A model generated the notes under the pieces. That model had not been told where the DNA came from and searched no databases. It saw only the letters and a list, made by a program, of their open reading frames with translations. A stretch of 7,783 nt of DNA from Thermoanaerobaculaceae bacterium (GTDB lineage Bacteria > Acidobacteriota > Thermoanaerobaculia > Thermoanaerobaculales > Thermoanaerobaculaceae). Of the stretch, positions 6,300 to 7,783 are shown piece by piece. Numbering within the stretch: the first letter of the stretch is position 1; each line of letters opens with the position of its first letter. The DNA lies in the NCBI GenBank assembly GCA_022865555.1, contig JALHTD010000064.1, positions 1-7,783 of the forward strand, read 5' to 3'. The position numbers and the translations under genes are program-made.

Positions 6300-7550
6300 A
6301 TGGTGATGACCATTTGTCCGAGCGAGCCGCATGCGTCGGTGAGACCGGCACAGGCTCGAACGCCTCGCCGACTGGCGGGAAGTTTGATCACGTGGCTTCG
6401 AGCCTCTCTCGTCTGTCTGGTGTTCCCCGCAGTTGCCTGTACCAGCGGGCGGGGAACCCTCAGGGGTGTGGGGATTACCCCCGACGAGCTCCTGGCGGGG
6501 GCCTCTCTCGGCGTGGCGAAGGACGCACCCGTGTCGCTGGTCGGGGAGCAGGATGTTCTGGCCCTCAGTCCCGAGATGCTGGCGTTCCTGGATGCCCACG
6601 TGGACCGCAAGGGCAGCGACAATTTCAAGCTGCGCCAACTCATCTCCGGGATCATCGACGCGGACACGTTCGGGGTGGAGTACGACGACAGGACCCGCAC
6701 CGCATCGGAGACGTTCCGCGCCAGGCGTGGCAACTGCCTGTCGTTCTCCAGCATGTTCGTGGCCATGGCCCGCAACGTGGGCCTGCGTGCCCGGTTCCAG
6801 GAGGTGGATTTTCCGCCCGACTGGACACTCGACAGGGATACATACGTGCTGAACCAGCACGTCAACGTGCGCGTGGATCTGAGGGGGGCCGCCGCGCGCG
6901 CCGTGGATTTCAACATCGGCGACCTCAAGGCCAGCTACGAGATGTGGGAGATCCCCGACACGCGGGCGCTGGCCCACTACTACAACAACATCGGCGTCGA
7001 GCGCATGCAGGCGGGTGACACGGCCTCGGCCCTCTCGTGCTTCCGCAGGGCCATAGCCGATGGCGACCGCCAGTTCTCGCCGGCCTGGACCAACCTGGGC
7101 ACGCTGTACCTGCGGAACGGCCATCCCCCTCACGCCGAGGCTGCCTATCTGCAGGCCCTCAAGGCGAGCGACTCGGATCTCGTCGCCATGAGCAATCTGG
7201 TCCGGCTCTACGAGCGGTTGGGCGATCGGGAGATGGCCGCCGAGTACCAGAAGAGGGTGATCTACCACCGGAACCGCAACCCCTACTATCGCTACGAGCT
7301 CGCCCGGCGAGCGTACGACGCGCAGCAGTACGATGAGGCCATCGGCCATCTCAAGTTCGCCATCCGCAAGCGGCCGAATGACGATGAGTTCTACTTCCTG
7401 ATGGGCCTGAGCTACCTCGGGAAGGGCGACGCCCAGGCTGCCCGGCGCTGGCTCGCCCGGGCCGAGGAGGTGGCCGCGACCGACGCGCTGAAGCGCAGGT
7501 ACTCCAGCAAGATCGACACCTTGCTCCGCGACGGCGGAAGCCAGCACTGA
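6300..7550 (+). CDS. Predicted lipoprotein with transglutaminase-like domain and TPR repeats
   Basis: From the ATG at 6300 the product has 416 residues. A hydrophobic segment (28-46, ending FPAVAC) leads to Cys47, a likely but imperfect lipobox (Pro at -4), so the protein is probably membrane-anchored in the periplasm or outer membrane. Residues about 85-215 form a transglutaminase/cysteine-protease-like fold with a complete putative triad: Cys146 in RRGNCLSFSSMF, His187 in NQHVNV and Asp203 in AVDFN. About five TPR helical pairs follow (223-256, 260-293, 294-327, 328-361, 362-395); TPRs normally bind other proteins. Proteins with this domain pair are known from proteobacteria but lack a settled function; the fold can hydrolyse or cross-link peptide or amide bonds. 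The start is uncertain: ATG at 6306, a TTG just before the hydrophobic segment, or the TTG at 6183 are alternatives, and none has a strong ribosome site. It follows two other genes for exported proteins. Confidence 0.88.
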   Translation: MVMTICPSEPHASVRPAQARTPRRLAGSLITWLRASLVCLVFPAVACTSGRGTLRGVGITPDELLAGASLGVAKDAPVSLVGEQDVLALSPEMLAFLDAHVDRKGSDNFKLRQLISGIIDADTFGVEYDDRTRTASETFRARRGNCLSFSSMFVAMARNVGLRARFQEVDFPPDWTLDRDTYVLNQHVNVRVDLRGAAARAVDFNIGDLKASYEMWEIPDTRALAHYYNNIGVERMQAGDTASALSCFRRAIADGDRQFSPAWTNLGTLYLRNGHPPHAEAAYLQALKASDSDLVAMSNLVRLYERLGDREMAAEYQKRVIYHRNRNPYYRYELARRAYDAQQYDEAIGHLKFAIRKRPNDDEFYFLMGLSYLGKGDAQAARRWLARAEEVAATDALKRRYSSKIDTLLRDGGSQH

Positions 7551-7583
7551 TACCAACTCACCGTCCGTTGTAGAGGAATGGCT

Positions 7584-7621
7584 GTCACTGCGAGGCCCCG
7601 AAGGGGCCGAAGCAGTCCCGT
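7584..7621 (+). repeat. Structured dispersed repeat, unit 1
   Basis: This copy begins GTCACTGCGAG and ends CGAAGCAGTCCCGT. It folds as outer stem ACTGC/GCAGT, internal loop GA opposite GAA, perfect inner stem GGCCCC/GGGGCC and triloop GAA. It lies 33 bases after the stop of the TPR gene. It could slow transcription there, but it has no T tract. Confidence 0.85.
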
Positions 7622-7631
7622 TCCCTCTGCC

Positions 7632-7667
7632 GTCATTGCGAGGAGCGAAGCGACGAAGCAATCCCGT
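7632..7667 (+). repeat. Structured dispersed repeat, unit 2
   Basis: This copy begins GTCATTGCGAG and ends CGAAGCAATCCCGT. Outer stem ATTGC/GCAAT differs from unit 1 at both partners of one pair, so pairing is kept. The inner stem GGAGC/GCGAC closes around a GAA triloop with two adjacent G-A mismatches. This is the most familiar form of a repeat dispersed in many environmental bacterial genomes. Confidence 0.85.
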
Positions 7668-7678
7668 CCCCACCCCTT

Positions 7679-7720
7679 GTCATTGCGAGCCCCGCCGCAG
7701 GCGGGGCGAAGCAATCTCGT
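7679..7720 (+). repeat. Structured dispersed repeat, unit 3
   Basis: This copy begins GTCATTGCGAG and ends CGAAGCAATCTCGT. Outer stem ATTGC/GCAAT, internal loop GA/GAA, then a perfect 8-bp inner stem GCCCCGCC/GGCGGGGC with a GCA triloop. The inner stem sequence is different from unit 1 but fully paired. Confidence 0.85.
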
Positions 7721-7729
7721 CGATTTCGG

Positions 7730-7770
7730 CGAGATCGCCACGTCGCCGCTGCGCGGCTCCTCGCGATGAC
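7730..7770 (-). repeat. Structured dispersed repeat, unit 4, inverted
   Basis: Read on the minus strand this copy begins GTCATCGCGAGG and ends GGCGATCTCG. Outer stem ATCGC/GCGAT is a third paired variant. The inner stem GGAGCCGC/GCGGCGAC has a GCA triloop and the same two adjacent G-A mismatches as unit 2. It faces unit 3 head to head, 9 bases away, so the two could also pair with each other. Confidence 0.8.
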
Positions 7771-7783
7771 AGCGGTTTCGCAC

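Noticed and set aside
6192..7673. 493-codon minus-strand frame opposite the TPR gene
   Set aside because: Antisense to a protein with a clear triad and TPR pattern; the product has no signal, domain or plausible ribosome site.
7584..7770. CRISPR array
   Set aside because: The repeats differ in length and sequence, one is inverted, the spacers are about 9-11 bases, and no cas gene is near.
7412..7783. Minus-strand frame reading through the repeats (starts MRNRCHREEPRSGDV)
   Set aside because: The peptide is a translation of the structured repeats, a known kind of spurious gene call in repeat-bearing genomes, and its other end overlaps the TPR gene.

Overview
The window comes from a GC-rich Gram-negative bacterium. 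An arabinose-5-phosphate isomerase of the KdsD/KpsF type points to Kdo-containing lipopolysaccharide, and three genes carry signal peptides or lipoprotein signals. The multifunctional beta-oxidation protein has its dehydrogenase half first and its hydratase half last (the FadN order, not that of E. coli FadB). That order, the high GC and the dispersed GTCATTGCGAG-type repeats would fit a myxobacterial/Desulfobacterota-like or similar environmental lineage. The taxon cannot be fixed from the window alone.

Positions 1-4300 hold three genes on the minus strand, read right to left: the isomerase gene kdsD (4300-3344); a 166-base gap with a possible promoter and a palindromic candidate operator; a fadN-like dehydrogenase/hydratase gene (3177-760); and, 12 bases on, a thiolase gene (747 to the left edge, cut off). 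The last two form a beta-oxidation operon: the first protein hydrates and oxidises enoyl-CoA to 3-ketoacyl-CoA, and the thiolase cleaves that product. kdsD makes the Kdo precursor arabinose 5-phosphate and probably has its own promoter.

Positions 4301-7550 hold three plus-strand genes, divergent from kdsD, each preceded by roughly 170-310 noncoding bases. They encode a small predicted lipoprotein resembling DUF6491 proteins (4615-5034), a secreted protein with three PEGA-like repeats (5209-6030), and a predicted lipoprotein joining a transglutaminase/protease-like domain to about five TPR repeats (6300-7550). All three are predicted to be exported and none has a firmly known role, so they are the best candidate here for an undescribed functional group. 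Shared function is inferred only from adjacency and localisation.

Positions 7551-7783 are noncoding. They hold four copies of a structured palindromic repeat, three direct and one inverted. The copies differ in sequence, but their stems keep pairing through compensating changes. This is the clearest unexplained structure in the window.
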